NCBI GenBank assembly: GCA_029856155.1
Contig: JAHQWL010000092.1
Coordinates: 1 to 64,000, forward strand
Length of the DNA stretch: 64,000 nucleotides
Direction: 5' to 3'
Origin: Promethearchaeia archaeon
Lineage (GTDB): Archaea > Asgardarchaeota > Lokiarchaeia > Sigyniarchaeales > SOKP01
A program made the translations under genes and the position numbers. How positions within the stretch are numbered: position 1 is the first letter of the stretch; each line of letters starts with the position of its first letter. Positions 18,384-28,151 of this stretch are shown here, in pieces. Under the pieces are notes generated by a model. That model did no database searches. It was not told the origin of the DNA and saw only the letters and a program-made list of their open reading frames with translations.

Positions 18384-19493
18384 ATGATTAATACATTTTA
18401 TGAAAAGCTCGCCAAATTAGTAGTCAATTATTCTCTTAATGTTAAGAAAGGAGATCGCGTACTTATTGAAGGCCCAACTATAGCAAAAGAACTTTTCCAA
18501 GCTCTTTTTTTAGAAGTTCTAAAAATGGGTGGCCATCCCTTAGCAATGCCGCGAATTGAAGGTCTCAGTGAACTGTTGTTTAAAAATGCATCTGAAGAAC
18601 AATTATTATATTTTCACAATCTACTTAAATTAACTAATACAGAATTTGATTGTATAATAACTATTGATGGAGAATATAATACTCGAAACCTAGCATTAAT
18701 TGATCCAAAAGCAGTGGCAAAGTACCAAAGTTCTCCTGATCGAACAGAATATATTCGAGTTTTTGAGGAACGTACTTCTAAAAAGGAATTAAGATGGATT
18801 TATGTCCCTGTTCCATGTCATGCTTATGCTCAAGAAGCAAATATGGATTTATTTTCTTACTCAAATTTTGTAGAAAATGCGTTATTTTTAGATAAAGAGA
18901 ACCCGATTGAAGAATGGCAGAATATGGAAAAAGAACAAGACAAGATTGTAGAGAATTTAAATGATACTAAAAATATCAGGGTTATTGGTGAGGATACAGA
19001 ATTAACCTTTTCATTAGAGGGGAGAATATGGGATAATTGTTGTGGGAAAGAAAATTTACCGGATGGGGAGATTTATACATGTCCAGTTGAAGATTCTGTA
19101 AATGGACATATTAGGCTCAGTTATCCAGGAATCTATATGGGAAGAGAAATCGAAAATATTTTTTTAGAATTTAAAGATGGAGTGGTTATTAATGCTACAG
19201 CTGACAAGGGTCAGGAATTACTAGAAGAGATATTAAAAATAGAAAACGCTGACAAAATAGGTGAATTTGCTATTGGTACTAATTATGGAATTACACAATT
19301 TACAAAAAATATTGGATTTGACGAAAAAATTGGTGGGACTTTACATATTGCATTAGGACATGGTTTTAAAAATATTGGATCAAAAAATGAAAGTGCGATA
19401 CATTGGGATATTCTAAAAGATATGAAAATCCCTGGTTCAAAAATTATAGCAGACAATAAAATAATATATGAAGAAGGAAAATGGCAGATTTAG
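18384..19493 (+). CDS. M29-family aminopeptidase
   Basis: A 369-residue thermophilic-type (AmpS/PepS) metalloaminopeptidase. Hallmarks are NLPDGEIYTCP (about 224-234), E294 in GEFAIGTN, DEK at 313-315, H321 (TLHIALG) and the HWD motif at H340/D342, which together supply the co-catalytic metal site. It releases N-terminal residues from peptides in the cytoplasm. It fits a peptide-degrading lifestyle together with the M28 enzyme and the pyroglutamyl-peptidase-like protein. The next gene on this strand is 190 nt away. Confidence 0.87.
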   Translation: MINTFYEKLAKLVVNYSLNVKKGDRVLIEGPTIAKELFQALFLEVLKMGGHPLAMPRIEGLSELLFKNASEEQLLYFHNLLKLTNTEFDCIITIDGEYNTRNLALIDPKAVAKYQSSPDRTEYIRVFEERTSKKELRWIYVPVPCHAYAQEANMDLFSYSNFVENALFLDKENPIEEWQNMEKEQDKIVENLNDTKNIRVIGEDTELTFSLEGRIWDNCCGKENLPDGEIYTCPVEDSVNGHIRLSYPGIYMGREIENIFLEFKDGVVINATADKGQELLEEILKIENADKIGEFAIGTNYGITQFTKNIGFDEKIGGTLHIALGHGFKNIGSKNESAIHWDILKDMKIPGSKIIADNKIIYEEGKWQI

Positions 19494-19682
19494 AGATTCA
19501 TCTTTAGATTTGTTCTTGTAGATTCCTACATAATTCTGATAACGTTGGATGAGCATAAATTAAGTTTCTGAAAATTGATAATTCATTTGGAATGTAAATT
19601 AAAGCAACTATTCCAAGTATCAATTCCCTTTTTTCATGTTTTTAGTAAAAATATAATTTAACATGTAAGATTTTATAATATT

Positions 19683-20855
19683 ATGAGAAATGAAATCGAA
19701 ACTATAGAATTAACTCCTATTCATGTTCCTTTCAAGGATGCTGTCAGAGAAGCAATGAAACAATCTGAGGGAGGTTTGGGAATGGCTATTGCTGCAGAAG
19801 AGGCATGGCTAGGCGGTGATTTCGTAATTTGCAAGCTTATTACTAGAGGGGGCAACATTGGTATTGGTGAATCTTTTCTCTGGCTCCCAGAATCTGGTGT
19901 GTCTCCTTATCAAGTTATTGACTCTATTAAAAATTGCTTGGGTAAGTATTTATTGGGTGAGAGTCCTTTCAATATTGAAAAAATTAATTATAGGATGGAT
20001 ATCAATCTTGCTAATAATGAGATAGCTAAAGGCATATTAGACATGGCATGCTATGATCTTATGGGTCAAATTACCGATAGTTCCGTTTGTGAATTAATAG
20101 GTGGGAAAAACGTAGTAGAAATCCCACTAGCTGCCTTAATTCCCCTTGGAGAACCTATATTGATGAAAGGCATTACACGATCTTACTTTAAAAAAGGATT
20201 CAAAACTTTTAGACTCAAATTAGGAAAAGGAGTACAAGAAGATAAGGAGATAATTGAAACAATTAGAAACACTTTCGGTGTTAAAATTAGGTTAAGAGTA
20301 GATTATAATCAAGCTTATTCTCCGTCTATGGCTGTTAGAGCAATAAAAGAAATCGAACCTTTTGGTATTGATTATGCTGAACAACCAGTAAGAGCCGATG
20401 ATTATATAGGGATGGCTTATGTTCAAAAAAGAGTTGATACGCCATTAATGGCACATGAAGGTTTTTTCTCAATTAAAGATTTTATATCATTAGTGGAATT
20501 AGGCGCAGTTAGGGTTTTAGGGATTAACTCAGAACGCCCTGGTGGAGTAACAAAAGCATTAAAAGCATTCAATTACGCTAAAATGCGGGGTCTTGGTGTT
20601 GTTTTACATAATCAACCTTTAGGAATTGCTTCAGCTATGCATATTCATTTTCACATAGCAAAATTTCATTATATTGATTATGCAACTGAATTATTTGGTC
20701 AAGAAATGTTAATAGATGACCTTATTCTAAACCCGATTAATTATAGCAACGGTATGGCAAAATTACCGGAAGGTCCAGGCTGGGGTGTAAAATTAGATGA
20801 AATTGCTTTAGAAAGATATGCTACAGGAGAAACTATAATTCTTAAAAAAAAATAA
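19683..20855 (+). CDS. Enolase-superfamily enzyme (mandelate racemase/MLE type)
   Basis: A 390-residue protein with the N-terminal capping domain and (beta/alpha)7-beta barrel of the MR/MLE group. The metal ligands would be D207 (VDYNQ), E233 (YAEQP) and E259 (MAHEG). K179 in FRLKLGKG is the second Lys of the usual KxK pair, with the first replaced by Arg (R177). A His in LHNQPLG (near 315) may be the opposite-face base. Possible activities include sugar-acid dehydratase, dipeptide epimerase or cycloisomerase; none can be chosen. It precedes a GPH transporter by about 80 nt, consistent with catabolism of an imported compound. Confidence 0.83.
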   Translation: MRNEIETIELTPIHVPFKDAVREAMKQSEGGLGMAIAAEEAWLGGDFVICKLITRGGNIGIGESFLWLPESGVSPYQVIDSIKNCLGKYLLGESPFNIEKINYRMDINLANNEIAKGILDMACYDLMGQITDSSVCELIGGKNVVEIPLAALIPLGEPILMKGITRSYFKKGFKTFRLKLGKGVQEDKEIIETIRNTFGVKIRLRVDYNQAYSPSMAVRAIKEIEPFGIDYAEQPVRADDYIGMAYVQKRVDTPLMAHEGFFSIKDFISLVELGAVRVLGINSERPGGVTKALKAFNYAKMRGLGVVLHNQPLGIASAMHIHFHIAKFHYIDYATELFGQEMLIDDLILNPINYSNGMAKLPEGPGWGVKLDEIALERYATGETIILKKK

Positions 20856-20933
20856 CCATCCTATAAAAAATTAAATAAACTAATATCAAAATTAAATTAA
20901 TTAATTATATTTTAATTGGTGATTTTTAAAGAG

Positions 20934-22331
20934 ATGACAAAATCAAATGATAGTTCCAGCTTTCAATATCCTCTTAAAGTCCATATATCTTATTCTCTTG
21001 GAAGTCTTTTTGATGATTTTCTTGCGACAGCATTAAGCTTTATGGTATTTAAGTTTTATGAGACCGAAGTCTTTTTACAAGTTACTCTATTAACAACTGC
21101 AATTATTATATATGGAATATGGAATATGTTTAATGATCCTTTAGCTGGACATATATCTAACCACAATATAAAATATATGAGAAAATTTGGTAAGAGATTT
21201 ACTTGGTTTTTAATAACAGGAATCCCTTGTTCAATAATGTTTGTTTTAATTTTTTTTCCCCCTATAGGTAATGATCTTTCTATTTTTTTCTGGTTAATAA
21301 TTATTTTATGTATTTTGGATACATTGTTTTCGTTCATGATTATTTCATATCAAAGTATTTACCCGGATAAATTTCGTTCTCAAAAGGAAAGGACTAAAGT
21401 AGGTGGTGTTCAGATTTTACTTTCTCTTTTCGGTTTAACTCTTGGTACTATATTACCAACTTTTATAATAACAACTGGAACTCCTGGAACAAATATTGAG
21501 TCTTATGTAATGGTAGGGGCGATTGTAACTATTACCTGTATTATTATTTGTCTTTTAATGATATACGGTATGCGTGAGAATCGGCAAATGATTGATAGAA
21601 CATTTCTCATAGATGACATAAACATGCCTAAAGAGAACTATTTTATTAAACTCAAACATGCGTTAAAACAAAAGAATTATATATCATATCTATTTGCTTA
21701 TTTAGCTCAAACTACAGTAATGGTTCTCATGCTGGCATCGATTCCTTATTGGGTCCAATATGTTATGCGGATTGATCCATTTTATGAAATGGTAATTCTA
21801 ATGGCATTTCTTTTAGCAAGTGTAATTTCTGCTCCATTTTGGATCTATATAGCTAGGAAATTTGGCAACAGAATAGGTTATATGTGTGGAACAGGGGGTA
21901 CTGCTACATTTTTAATTCTTACATTTTTCATTTGGGAATTTCCTTTAGTTATATTTGGATTTTTATTGATTGGCTTTAGTATGGGAGCAACTTGGAGTTT
22001 GATTTATGCCACTTTTTCAGATGTTATTGATGAAATTGTTATAAAAACAGGTAAAAGAGAAGAAGGGATTTATTATGGATTTAGGACTTTCATTGGCCGT
22101 TTTTCTATTGTAGTTCAAGCTCTAACATTTGGAATAATACATACTCTTACAAATTTCGATCCAACTGCTTCAAGCCAATCTATACAAGCACAATGGGGAA
22201 TTAATATTGGAATGTTTACTGTTCCAGCACTTTTTTATCTTATCGGATTTCTCTTCATGTGGAGAATCTATGATTTGAAACCTAGCAAAGTCTTGTTAAA
22301 TAAACAAAAGCTTGTTGAATTAAATCTTTGA
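20934..22331 (+). CDS. GPH-type MFS transporter
   Basis: A 12-helix transporter of about 465 residues in the same family as the protein at 16.1-17.5 kb. The N terminus YPLKVHISYSLGSLFDDF is typical, and MFNDPLAGHISN carries the DPLxG signature, better conserved than in the other copy. It is likely a cation-coupled importer. ATG 20934 is preferred over the upstream TTG (20916) or GTG (20919). The enolase-superfamily gene directly upstream suggests a shared substrate. Confidence 0.82.
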   Translation: MTKSNDSSSFQYPLKVHISYSLGSLFDDFLATALSFMVFKFYETEVFLQVTLLTTAIIIYGIWNMFNDPLAGHISNHNIKYMRKFGKRFTWFLITGIPCSIMFVLIFFPPIGNDLSIFFWLIIILCILDTLFSFMIISYQSIYPDKFRSQKERTKVGGVQILLSLFGLTLGTILPTFIITTGTPGTNIESYVMVGAIVTITCIIICLLMIYGMRENRQMIDRTFLIDDINMPKENYFIKLKHALKQKNYISYLFAYLAQTTVMVLMLASIPYWVQYVMRIDPFYEMVILMAFLLASVISAPFWIYIARKFGNRIGYMCGTGGTATFLILTFFIWEFPLVIFGFLLIGFSMGATWSLIYATFSDVIDEIVIKTGKREEGIYYGFRTFIGRFSIVVQALTFGIIHTLTNFDPTASSQSIQAQWGINIGMFTVPALFYLIGFLFMWRIYDLKPSKVLLNKQKLVELNL

Positions 22332-22607
22332 TTTCGAACGATCTTTTTTATATCTTTTTCAATTTTTTTATTAGTTAATTATTTCAGAGATTTGAATGAA
22401 AAATTGAAAATAGATTACCATATTAGAAAAAAAGTGAATAGATATCTTAGAAAACATTTCTTTTTTTGAAAAATTTAGGGTATCATAATAAAAAAGGGAT
22501 CAATTTCCCATATTAATTATGTAAGAAAAATTTATTAGAAAAAGGAATCTAAATAAATTATCTTTTTTTATGAAATTGTTGTAGAAAATAAGAAGAGTTA
22601 GAGAATT

Positions 22608-23897
22608 TTGGCACAGAAAAATATCTTTGAATATGATGCTAAAAAACTTTTAGCAAAAGAATTACCAAAATATTATCCAAACTTTAATTATCATAATAAA
22701 CTGGCTGTTATTGAAAGTACCACAAATTTAGATAAGTTAGCAGATGAAAATCCTTGGATTAAATCTGAAAAAGTAGTAGTTAAACCTGATCAACTATTTG
22801 GAAAAAGAGGTAAAGCCAAACTTTTATTATTAGATGCTGATCTTAACCAAGTAAAAAAATTCTGTAAAGAGAATTTAAATAAAGAATTTCTAATCGGTAA
22901 TGTCAAAGGAGAATTAAATCGATTGTTAGTTGAACCTTTTATACCACATGAAAAAGAATATTATGTATCCATCACCTCAGAGAGAGATAATGATGTCATT
23001 CACTTTAGTTTTGAAGGAGGTATTTTTATCGAGGAAAATTGGGATAAGGTTACCCACATTAAAATTCCAATTAGCACAGATATAAATACTTTTGATTTAG
23101 AGAACAAATTACCTAATTTAGGCGATTTAAAGGCATTTTTAATACCATTTATAAAAGGATTATATCAAGTATATATAGACCAGGATTTTTCGTTTCTTGA
23201 AATAAATCCATTTGCGATTGATAAAGATAAAAAGATTGTTCCTTTAGATGTAAAAGCTCGATTAGATGATACTGCTGCGTTTTTGCATGTTGACACTTGG
23301 GGCAATCCGGAGCACCCTATTGAATTTCCAGCGGGTTTTGGTCAGAAAATGAGTGCTGAAGAAATTAAAATTAAAGAACTTGATGAAAAAACAGGAGCTT
23401 CACTTAAATTGACTATCTTAAATCGAGAAGGTCGTGTCTGGACGATGGTAGCTGGAGGTGGAGCAAGTGTTATTTATACTGATACTATAGCAGATCTTGG
23501 TTTTTCAGAAGAATTGGGTAATTATGGAGAATATTCAGGTAATCCTTCCCAAGAACATACTGAAATTTATGCTCAAACTGTCATTGATATCATTACAGAA
23601 AAACCAGATCCTAAAGGGAGAGAAAAATATTTAATAATTGGAGGAGGAATTGCAAATTTTACTGACGTGAAGGCTACTTTTGGAGGCATAGTTAGAGCGA
23701 TAAAGAATTCAGTTGATAAATTAAAGAAAGCAAATGTGAAAATCTTAGTTCGCAGAGGCGGTCCTAATGAAAAACAAGGTTTAGAGTTAATGAGAAAAGT
23801 TGGAGAAGAAACAGGGATTCCTATTGATATTTACGATCGATATAGTAGTATGACGCGTCCTGTATCTCGAATGATTGAAAAAATGAGAGGTGAATAA
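22608..23897 (+). CDS. aclB: ATP-citrate lyase, ATP-grasp (small) subunit
   Basis: A 429-residue protein matching the N-terminal part of eukaryotic ATP-citrate lyase and the AclB subunit of green sulfur bacteria. It has an ATP-grasp fold (VVVKPDQLFGKRGK near residue 60 and FLEINPFAI near 200) and a C-terminal succinyl-CoA-synthetase-like domain (VAGGGASVIYTDTIADLG and LIIGGGIANFTDVKATF). The start is TTG, giving MAQKNIFEYDAKKLL, the normal family N terminus. Only three nucleotides separate it from the next gene, so both subunits are made from one transcript. The complex cleaves citrate to acetyl-CoA and oxaloacetate using ATP and CoA. Confidence 0.9.
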   Translation: MAQKNIFEYDAKKLLAKELPKYYPNFNYHNKLAVIESTTNLDKLADENPWIKSEKVVVKPDQLFGKRGKAKLLLLDADLNQVKKFCKENLNKEFLIGNVKGELNRLLVEPFIPHEKEYYVSITSERDNDVIHFSFEGGIFIEENWDKVTHIKIPISTDINTFDLENKLPNLGDLKAFLIPFIKGLYQVYIDQDFSFLEINPFAIDKDKKIVPLDVKARLDDTAAFLHVDTWGNPEHPIEFPAGFGQKMSAEEIKIKELDEKTGASLKLTILNREGRVWTMVAGGGASVIYTDTIADLGFSEELGNYGEYSGNPSQEHTEIYAQTVIDIITEKPDPKGREKYLIIGGGIANFTDVKATFGGIVRAIKNSVDKLKKANVKILVRRGGPNEKQGLELMRKVGEETGIPIDIYDRYSSMTRPVSRMIEKMRGE

Positions 23898-23900
23898 TAA

Positions 23901-25736
23901 ATGGAAAGTTATGAATTATTTAATGAAGATACACAAGCTATAATATACGGACTTCAAGCAGCTCCAGTGCAGAGAATGCTGGATTTTGATTATGTATGTA
24001 GACGAAAAAAACCTTCTGTTGCAGCTATGATTCAACCTACTCAAGATGGAGCAGTAGCTTATCATAAAGCTTTTTGGGGTAGTAAAGAAATTGTTATTCC
24101 TGTTTATAAAACACTTAATATGGCAATTAAAAAGCATCCTAATGCAGATGTAATAATCAATTTTGCATCGTTTCGATCCGCTTATGATACAAGTAAAGAA
24201 GCACTTGAATCAAACACAATTCGAGTTATTACAATAATTGCAGAAGGCATGCCAGAAAGGCAAAGTCAATTATTGAATAAAATTGCCAAAGAACGAAATA
24301 AAGTTATTATTGGTCCTGCTACCGTCGGTGGAATTAAAGCTGGAGCATTTAAAATTGGTAATACTGCAGGAACTTTAGAAAATATTATTTTATCAAAATT
24401 ATATCGTACTGGTTCTGTTGGGTTTGTATCCAAATCTGGTGGTTTAAGCAATGAAATGAACTTTATGATTGCTGAAAATACAGATGGTGTTTATGAATCT
24501 ATTGCGATTGGGGGAGATCGATACCCTGGTTCTCAATTAATAGATCATCTTTTGCGCTATGAAGAAAATCCTAAAATTAAAATGCTAGTTTGTTTAGGAG
24601 AAATTGGTGGAACAGAAGAATACGAAATTGTTAATGCCTTAAAAACGGGAAAGATTAAAAAGCCACTTGTTATATGGGTTACTGGTACCGCAGCTAGGAT
24701 TCTCCCGAAGGGATTGCAGTTCGGACACGCTGGTGCGATGGCTGGTACCTCTAAAGAAACCGCAGAAGCTAAAAACCAAGCTCTTAAGGAAGCAGGAGCA
24801 CTTGTTCCTGAATCTTATGAAGATTTTGATAAGCTAATTAAAAAAACTTATGAAAAGCTAGTACAAGAAGGAAAAATAACACCAGCTAAAGAAGAGGAGC
24901 CTCCTAAAATTCCTACTGATTTCAATGAAGCGGTAAGATTAGGATTAGTTAGAAGACCTTCTGATGTTGTCGTAACTATCAGTGATGATCGAGGGGATGT
25001 TCCTACGTTTGCAGGAGTTGGATTAGATGAAATAGTTAGGAATAATCGATCAATTGGGTATGTTATTGGGCTTCTATGGTTCAAACGAGAATTGCCTGAG
25101 TTTGCTCAACAGTTTATTGAAATGGTAATTAAGTTAACTGCAGATCATGGGCCAGCGGTTAGTGGTGCTCATAATGCCATAATAACTGCCCGAGCTGGGA
25201 AAGATCTTATGTCAGCTTTAGCTAGTGGGATTTTAACTATCGGTCCTAGGTTTGGAGGGGCAATATCCGATGCTGCGAAATATATTAGGGAAGCCTTACA
25301 AAAGAGAATAACGCCACCTGCATTCATTAAATATATGAAGGATGTTGTAAAAGTTAATATTCCGGGAATAGGTCATCGAATTAAATCAGTTCAAAATCCA
25401 GATGTGAGAGTTGAATTACTTAAGGAATTTGTATTTAAAAATTTTAAAGAGCATCCACACCTAGATTTTGCTTTAGAAGTAGAAAAATTAACCACGTCTA
25501 AAAGGAATAATCTGATATTAAATGTTGACGGGTGTATAGGGATTACATTTTTAGACTTGTTAGAAAACTTAGATTTTACACAAGAAGAAATTGAAGATGT
25601 TATATATAGTGAAGCATTGAATGGATTGTTTGTTCTTGGACGTTCAATAGGGATGATGGGTCATGTATTTGACCAAAAAAGACAAAGAGCTGGTTTGTAT
25701 AGACAACCTTGGGATGAAATTTTATTTAGCGAGTAA
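23901..25736 (+). CDS. aclA: ATP-citrate lyase, catalytic (large) subunit
   Basis: A 611-residue protein combining a CoA-binding/ligase part (about 1-320) and a citrate-synthase-like domain (about 340-611), as in AclA. The phosphohistidine loop is QFGHAGAMAG with H276, the residue phosphorylated in this family. The citrate-lyase part shows GAHNAIITARAGKD, GPRFGGAISDAA and IPGIGHRIKS. It forms the working enzyme with the ATP-grasp subunit encoded just upstream. The presence of both subunits, instead of a single fused chain, resembles the bacterial rTCA type. Confidence 0.92.
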   Translation: MESYELFNEDTQAIIYGLQAAPVQRMLDFDYVCRRKKPSVAAMIQPTQDGAVAYHKAFWGSKEIVIPVYKTLNMAIKKHPNADVIINFASFRSAYDTSKEALESNTIRVITIIAEGMPERQSQLLNKIAKERNKVIIGPATVGGIKAGAFKIGNTAGTLENIILSKLYRTGSVGFVSKSGGLSNEMNFMIAENTDGVYESIAIGGDRYPGSQLIDHLLRYEENPKIKMLVCLGEIGGTEEYEIVNALKTGKIKKPLVIWVTGTAARILPKGLQFGHAGAMAGTSKETAEAKNQALKEAGALVPESYEDFDKLIKKTYEKLVQEGKITPAKEEEPPKIPTDFNEAVRLGLVRRPSDVVVTISDDRGDVPTFAGVGLDEIVRNNRSIGYVIGLLWFKRELPEFAQQFIEMVIKLTADHGPAVSGAHNAIITARAGKDLMSALASGILTIGPRFGGAISDAAKYIREALQKRITPPAFIKYMKDVVKVNIPGIGHRIKSVQNPDVRVELLKEFVFKNFKEHPHLDFALEVEKLTTSKRNNLILNVDGCIGITFLDLLENLDFTQEEIEDVIYSEALNGLFVLGRSIGMMGHVFDQKRQRAGLYRQPWDEILFSE

Positions 25737-25960
25737 TAATAAATAAATTACTAAAAAATCAAGATTACACAAGAATTATAAATTTTTTATTAGGATTCCT
25801 TGAATATTTTTTATTTTTACTTTTATTTTTTCTTTTAAGAACTTATTGAATTTTGTAAACTGTATATATCAAGCATAATAATTATTACTACAATATCTAT
25901 ATTAGATTCAAGAAATCTATCATAAAAAAATAAATAGTAAATTAAAAAAAGGTAATTTAA

Positions 25961-27475
25961 ATGAGAGAAGGCGAAAAAGTCAAATTTCCTGGTATGAAAA
26001 GGATGTGGAGAATATTCACAAAAGAAGAATTGGAAGTAGTAGATAATGCTGCTTATAATATTTTAAGCGAAATGGGTGTTCATATTGATGATAAAGAATG
26101 TATAGAGTATCTTAAAGAGACTCCAGTTGAGATCGATGAGAAAGAACTCATCGTGAAGTTTCCTGAGTATTGGGTTCGAGAAATGATCGGTCGTGCCCCA
26201 AGAACTTATTTACTTGCGGGAAGAGATCCAAAAAGAGATTTACATGTGACAAGCCCTCAAAGAGACTTTTATGCTTTAATTACAAGCGGATCTACAAAAT
26301 ATTATGAATGGGATGATACTGCTAATAAATGGATTTCTAAAATACCTGGGGAGGAAGAAGTGATAAAAGCATTTAAAATGGTCGATGGTTTAGACCAATA
26401 TGAAGGATTTTTTGGTACACTTCTGGAAGATGTTAAAAAAACACAACAAGGTCTTCCTGCGGAACTTCACACTTTATATAATAAAATGAAATATTCAACT
26501 AAATTTGGAGGGCCTACTGCTATTACGGAAGGAGGTCTTGCTGAATGGGATTATGTAGGAAAGCTAGCCGCTGAAGTTCAAGGTGGTTTCGATGAATTGA
26601 CAAAACGTCCCATAATCGCAGGATTACCAACATGCATCGGGCCTTTGACAAGCACTCGGCAGAATTTCTGGGCAGCTGTAGGAAGTGCAAAGTATCATTT
26701 ACCTACATTCCCATATTGGGGAGGGATTTCCCCATTTACTGCTCCAGCAACAGCACTTGGACAAGTTGTACTAGCTGTTGCTTGTTGTCACTATGCCATG
26801 GCAGTCTCTCAATATCTTGATCCTGGGACAGCCACTTGTCCATGGCCGATGTGTACATCAACTGATCCTAATACTGGTCAATTAGCAGGTATTCCTTCAG
26901 CTAGATACGTTCATGCAATGGGAATGCAACTTTATCAAGATCTATATAATCTTGTAGTTTCGCAGTGTTCTTATTGTTTAACAACTTCTCTAGATGAAGC
27001 TGCTACTGCATGGTTATCTTCAGTTTCAACTAATACTTTGCTAGGGGGAAATATAGTACAATTTGGAACAACACCCCAAGCATTTATGTTTGAAACAATA
27101 CCAATAGGAGCAACCCTTTTGGATTTGGTTAGAGGGTCACTTTTTGCACAGAATGAATTTATTTCCAGATTTGATGATGAACATCTCGCTTTGGATGTGA
27201 TCAAAGAAGTAGGGCCAAAGGGTATGTTTACCACCCATCCACATACATTAAAATGGATAGATCCTGCAAAAGGATTATATTGGCGCGCAAAAGATTGGAT
27301 TCATGAACATGCTGATCAATGGCTTGCTAAAGGTGCAAAAAGTTGGGTATATGACACCTGTCGACAGCGTTTAAAAGAGTTGGAAAAGCACGAACCAGAA
27401 CCAATAGCAAAAGATGTAGATGAGCGTTGTAATGCTTTATTAAAACAAGCAGATGAAGAACTGGCACTCTTTTAA
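25961..27475 (+). CDS. Non-pyrrolysine MttB-family methyltransferase, paralogue 1
   Basis: A 504-residue member of the trimethylamine methyltransferase (MttB) family, which transfers a methyl group from a quaternary or tertiary amine to a corrinoid protein. The frame is continuous with no in-frame TAG, so it belongs to the non-pyrrolysine group that includes glycine betaine methyltransferase MtgB. Blocks shared with the other two copies include LSEMGVHIDDKECIEYLK, AAEVQGGFDEL, TSTRQNFWAAVG and THPHTLKWIDP. No canonical corrinoid protein follows; the next gene encodes an unusual B12-binding domain 236 nt downstream. The substrate is unknown. Confidence 0.87.
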   Translation: MREGEKVKFPGMKRMWRIFTKEELEVVDNAAYNILSEMGVHIDDKECIEYLKETPVEIDEKELIVKFPEYWVREMIGRAPRTYLLAGRDPKRDLHVTSPQRDFYALITSGSTKYYEWDDTANKWISKIPGEEEVIKAFKMVDGLDQYEGFFGTLLEDVKKTQQGLPAELHTLYNKMKYSTKFGGPTAITEGGLAEWDYVGKLAAEVQGGFDELTKRPIIAGLPTCIGPLTSTRQNFWAAVGSAKYHLPTFPYWGGISPFTAPATALGQVVLAVACCHYAMAVSQYLDPGTATCPWPMCTSTDPNTGQLAGIPSARYVHAMGMQLYQDLYNLVVSQCSYCLTTSLDEAATAWLSSVSTNTLLGGNIVQFGTTPQAFMFETIPIGATLLDLVRGSLFAQNEFISRFDDEHLALDVIKEVGPKGMFTTHPHTLKWIDPAKGLYWRAKDWIHEHADQWLAKGAKSWVYDTCRQRLKELEKHEPEPIAKDVDERCNALLKQADEELALF

Positions 27476-27597
27476 TGAGTGAATAATTTAATATAATTTC
27501 TATTTTTTTTATTGATTTTCCTTTTTTTTAAATAGATTTAACCTTTAAAACAAGTATAAATTTTATTTAATACACCATAAAAGAGAATATAAATAAT

Positions 27598-27613
27598 GCT
27601 TGAAATAGCAAGC
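27598..27613. promoter_or_regulatory. Palindromic operator GCTTGAAATAGCAAGC
   Basis: A 16-bp inverted repeat of the form GCTTG-N6-CAAGC, followed a few bases downstream by a TATA-like stretch (about 27614-27626) and 98 bp upstream of the small B12-binding protein gene. The same palindrome occurs at 28836, 33595, 37954 and 46805, so it is likely the binding site of an HTH_10 regulator of the methyltransferase regulon. Confidence 0.7.
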
Positions 27614-27711
27614 AAATAATATTTATGGTATTTCTTCCAATCGTCCTCTAATGTCATAGGAAATTAGATATTTCTAAATTTAAAATACATACTTATTTTA
27701 ATTCTTTAAAT

Positions 27712-28092
27712 ATGGAAAAAATAGACATTATAATAGGAAATGTAAAAGACGAGATCCATAACATTGCAAAGACTATACTTGTGAAAGAGATTGAAAAAAT
27801 TGGTCTTAACGCATTGGATTTAGGAATTTCAGTTCCAGTCGAAAAGTTTGTCGAGAAAATTAAGGAAACAGATGTAAAAATATTGGTACTTACTGGATTA
27901 CTCAACTCTGCCCCAGAGTACATGAGGCAAATTAGTAAAAAGCTTCGAGAGGAAGGGATAAGAGATGATGTGAAAATTCTTATCGGTGGACCTAATGTTA
28001 ACGAAGATTGGTTGAAAAGATCAGAAGCAGATGCTTTTGCGAATAATATTTCAGAGGGAATCAAAATATTATGTTCTTGGAAAGATAGGTAG
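27712..28092 (+). CDS. Stand-alone, atypical B12-binding domain protein
   Basis: A 126-residue protein that matches only the Rossmann-like B12-binding domain of corrinoid proteins and lacks the helical cap. The canonical D-x-H-x-x-G motif is altered to E14-I-H16-N-I-A19: the cobalt-ligand His is kept, while Asp and Gly are replaced. A TGLLNSAPEY segment and IGGPNV correspond to the other cofactor loops. It follows an MttB paralogue and has its own palindromic operator. It may be a reduced corrinoid carrier, a B12 sensor or a decoy; none is proven. Confidence 0.7.
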   Translation: MEKIDIIIGNVKDEIHNIAKTILVKEIEKIGLNALDLGISVPVEKFVEKIKETDVKILVLTGLLNSAPEYMRQISKKLREEGIRDDVKILIGGPNVNEDWLKRSEADAFANNISEGIKILCSWKDR

Positions 28093-28151
28093 TTTTTCCT
28101 AAAAACTAAATTAAAATTTTGTTTTATTATTTTTCAATAAAGATGAGATTA

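Noticed and set aside
25859..25874. Operator copy upstream of MttB paralogue 1
   Set aside because: Only the CAAGC half is present (ACTGT-ATATAT-CAAGC), so it does not qualify as a palindrome.
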